From positions 1 through 6,597 of the forward strand of contig CALILB010000338.1 of assembly GCA_938016625.1 (NCBI GenBank): a stretch of 6,597 bases of DNA. The letters are read 5' to 3'. The translations under genes and the position numbers were made by a program. This stretch comes from an uncultured bacterium (GTDB taxonomy: Bacteria; Acidobacteriota; Thermoanaerobaculia; Multivoradales; JAHEKO01). Below are positions 5,630 through 6,597 of the stretch, one piece after another. Below the pieces are notes generated by a model. It was not told the DNA's origin, made no database searches, and saw nothing but the letters and a program-made list of their open reading frames with translations. How positions within the stretch are numbered: the first letter of the stretch is position 1; every line of letters begins with the position of its first letter.

Positions 5630-6597
5630 CCCTCAGCGGCGAGAGGGACCCGTAGCGGTAGAGCCGCAGCCGGTCTCCTGCCGTCTGAACAAATTCGAAG
5701 TGGGCCGCTACGGTTTCACGAACCGCATTCGACCAGTTACTGTGTGCGCCTCTCGACGCCTCCAGGTCCTCGTCCGCCAACACCCACCGCACAGTGCCGT
5801 TCTGGAGGTCCGACAGCAGCCTCGACTCGTCCCAGAGTCCGACGTTCGCCAGGCTGGCGAAAATAGCCGGGTCGTTGAGGTAAGGTCGGGCACCGATTCT
5901 AAGGGCGGTGACGATCTCCATGGTCAAGATGGTTTCGTCTTCTCCCACCTGCGCTGCCACGGCGGCCTCCGTTTGCTGCCGCAGGTCGCGACCGCGCCAC
6001 TCGTGCACGACCCGGGGCAGGGTCCAGAGCAGCGACGACGCCAGCATGGCCAAGCCGATGGCGGCAGCGGTCCCCATCACGCGGCGATCGTCGGCGCGGA
6101 GAGCCCGATGCCAGGCAAAGGCAAGGACCGGTCCCACCATCAACCCAGGCTCGATAAAGTAGTTGAAGTTGGCTCCCACACGACCGACCGTGGCGAGCGC
6201 GAATAGCAGCGCCACCAGCATGTAGCCTGCCGTCAACCGAGCTGCCGGAGAGCGGTCGGTCAGCATCGACACCGCCACACCCGCACCGAGGGCAACAAGG
6301 CCGCCGCTGAAGCCGTACTGCGTCGCCCGGATCAATCCACCAACCGCAAAAGGCAGAGCATTGAAGCCGAACACCGAACTCACGAATGCGCCGTCGGTCA
6401 ACATCTGGAGGACAACCAGCGTCACCCCTCCCAGCATTAGACAGCCGACCGAGATGATGACCACGTCGCGCCAGCGTCGGCGGAACAGCAGCCACACAAA
6501 CAGCGCCAAGGCGGCTGCGATGGCAGTCGGCTTGGTGTAGACGGCGACGACGAAGAACAACGGCGCCAAGTACACCCGACGGCCACCGGAAGCACCG
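5619..6597 (-). CDS. Membrane glycosyltransferase-like protein (GT-C/GT39-87 type), C-terminal part, 5'-truncated by window edge
   Basis: The reading frame is open to the right edge of the window; 325 codons are visible. A GTG at 6575 is possible in frame, but codons upstream of it stay open and encode protein-like sequence, so the true start is most likely outside. The visible part begins with a hydrophobic helix, the short loop YTKPTA, then further membrane segments at about residues 24-38, 44-66, 97-112, 121-137, 148-162 and 172-192 (counted from the edge). A soluble tail of about 130 residues follows, probably periplasmic. The 'YTKPTA' loop and the 'GANFNYFIEP' segment (141-150) resemble ArnT/RgtA-like membrane glycosyltransferases that use polyprenyl-phosphate sugars. 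This is family resemblance only: the N-terminal catalytic loop with the acidic motif is not in view, so activity cannot be judged. It could also be a non-enzymatic polytopic protein of the EPS locus. It ends 57 nt before the co-polymerase start, suggesting one operon. Confidence 0.7.
   Translation of the reverse strand, partial: GASGGRRVYLAPLFFVVAVYTKPTAIAAALALFVWLLFRRRWRDVVIISVGCLMLGGVTLVVLQMLTDGAFVSSVFGFNALPFAVGGLIRATQYGFSGGLVALGAGVAVSMLTDRSPAARLTAGYMLVALLFALATVGRVGANFNYFIEPGLMVGPVLAFAWHRALRADDRRVMGTAAAIGLAMLASSLLWTLPRVVHEWRGRDLRQQTEAAVAAQVGEDETILTMEIVTALRIGARPYLNDPAIFASLANVGLWDESRLLSDLQNGTVRWVLADEDLEASRGAHSNWSNAVRETVAAHFEFVQTAGDRLRLYRYGSLSPLRDER

Noticed and set aside
1..6597. CRISPR array, tRNA/rRNA genes, insertion sequences or prophage pieces
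   Set aside because: I saw no spaced identical repeats, no tRNA-like cloverleaf, no transposase motifs and no terminal inverted repeats with target duplications. Essentially the entire window is EPS operon coding sequence.

Overview
The window is a piece of an exopolysaccharide/capsule biosynthesis and export operon. Every gene I can support lies on the minus strand, so transcription runs from high to low coordinates. The base composition is high-GC (roughly 60-65 % by eye). An outer-membrane polysaccharide export protein together with an inner-membrane Wzc/GumC-type co-polymerase implies a Gram-negative envelope. Style and gene content would fit Acidobacteriota, Myxococcota or related high-GC lineages, but nothing in the sequence fixes the taxon.

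Layout in transcription order: (1) the C-terminal part of a multi-pass membrane glycosyltransferase-like protein (5619 to the right window edge, start outside the window); (2) a polysaccharide co-polymerase fused to a BY-kinase-like ATPase domain (3324-5561); (3) an SLBB-type polysaccharide export protein (2303-3334), whose start overlaps the end of gene 2 by 11 nt; (4) a 142-bp gap (2161-2302), the largest non-coding stretch, with a GC-rich inverted repeat, a 10-nt direct repeat and a short CT tract but no convincing promoter or terminator; (5) a short phosphoglycosyl transferase that should start the lipid-linked glycan (1456-2160); (6) a family 2 glycosyltransferase of the polyprenyl-phosphate-sugar synthase type (667-1440); (7) an ATGA-overlapping sugar nucleotidyltransferase-like protein (670 down to the left edge, incomplete), which no long predicted reading frame on this strand covers well and which I translated directly.

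Inferred joint role: gene 5 attaches the first sugar phosphate to undecaprenyl phosphate, gene 6 may make an undecaprenyl-phosphate-linked sugar, the membrane protein 1 could be the GT-C type user of such a donor, and genes 2 and 3 form the inner-membrane/periplasm/outer-membrane export path. No flippase (Wzx), polymerase (Wzy) or exosortase is seen inside the window.

Most of the window is recognisable EPS machinery and I do not see an undescribed system. The two points most worth checking are catalytic-motif losses: the ATPase domain of the co-polymerase has Arg in place of the Walker A Lys and no C-terminal tyrosine cluster, and the nucleotidyltransferase-like protein has lost the GGxGTR signature loop while keeping the rest of the fold's landmarks and a possible left-handed beta-helix start.
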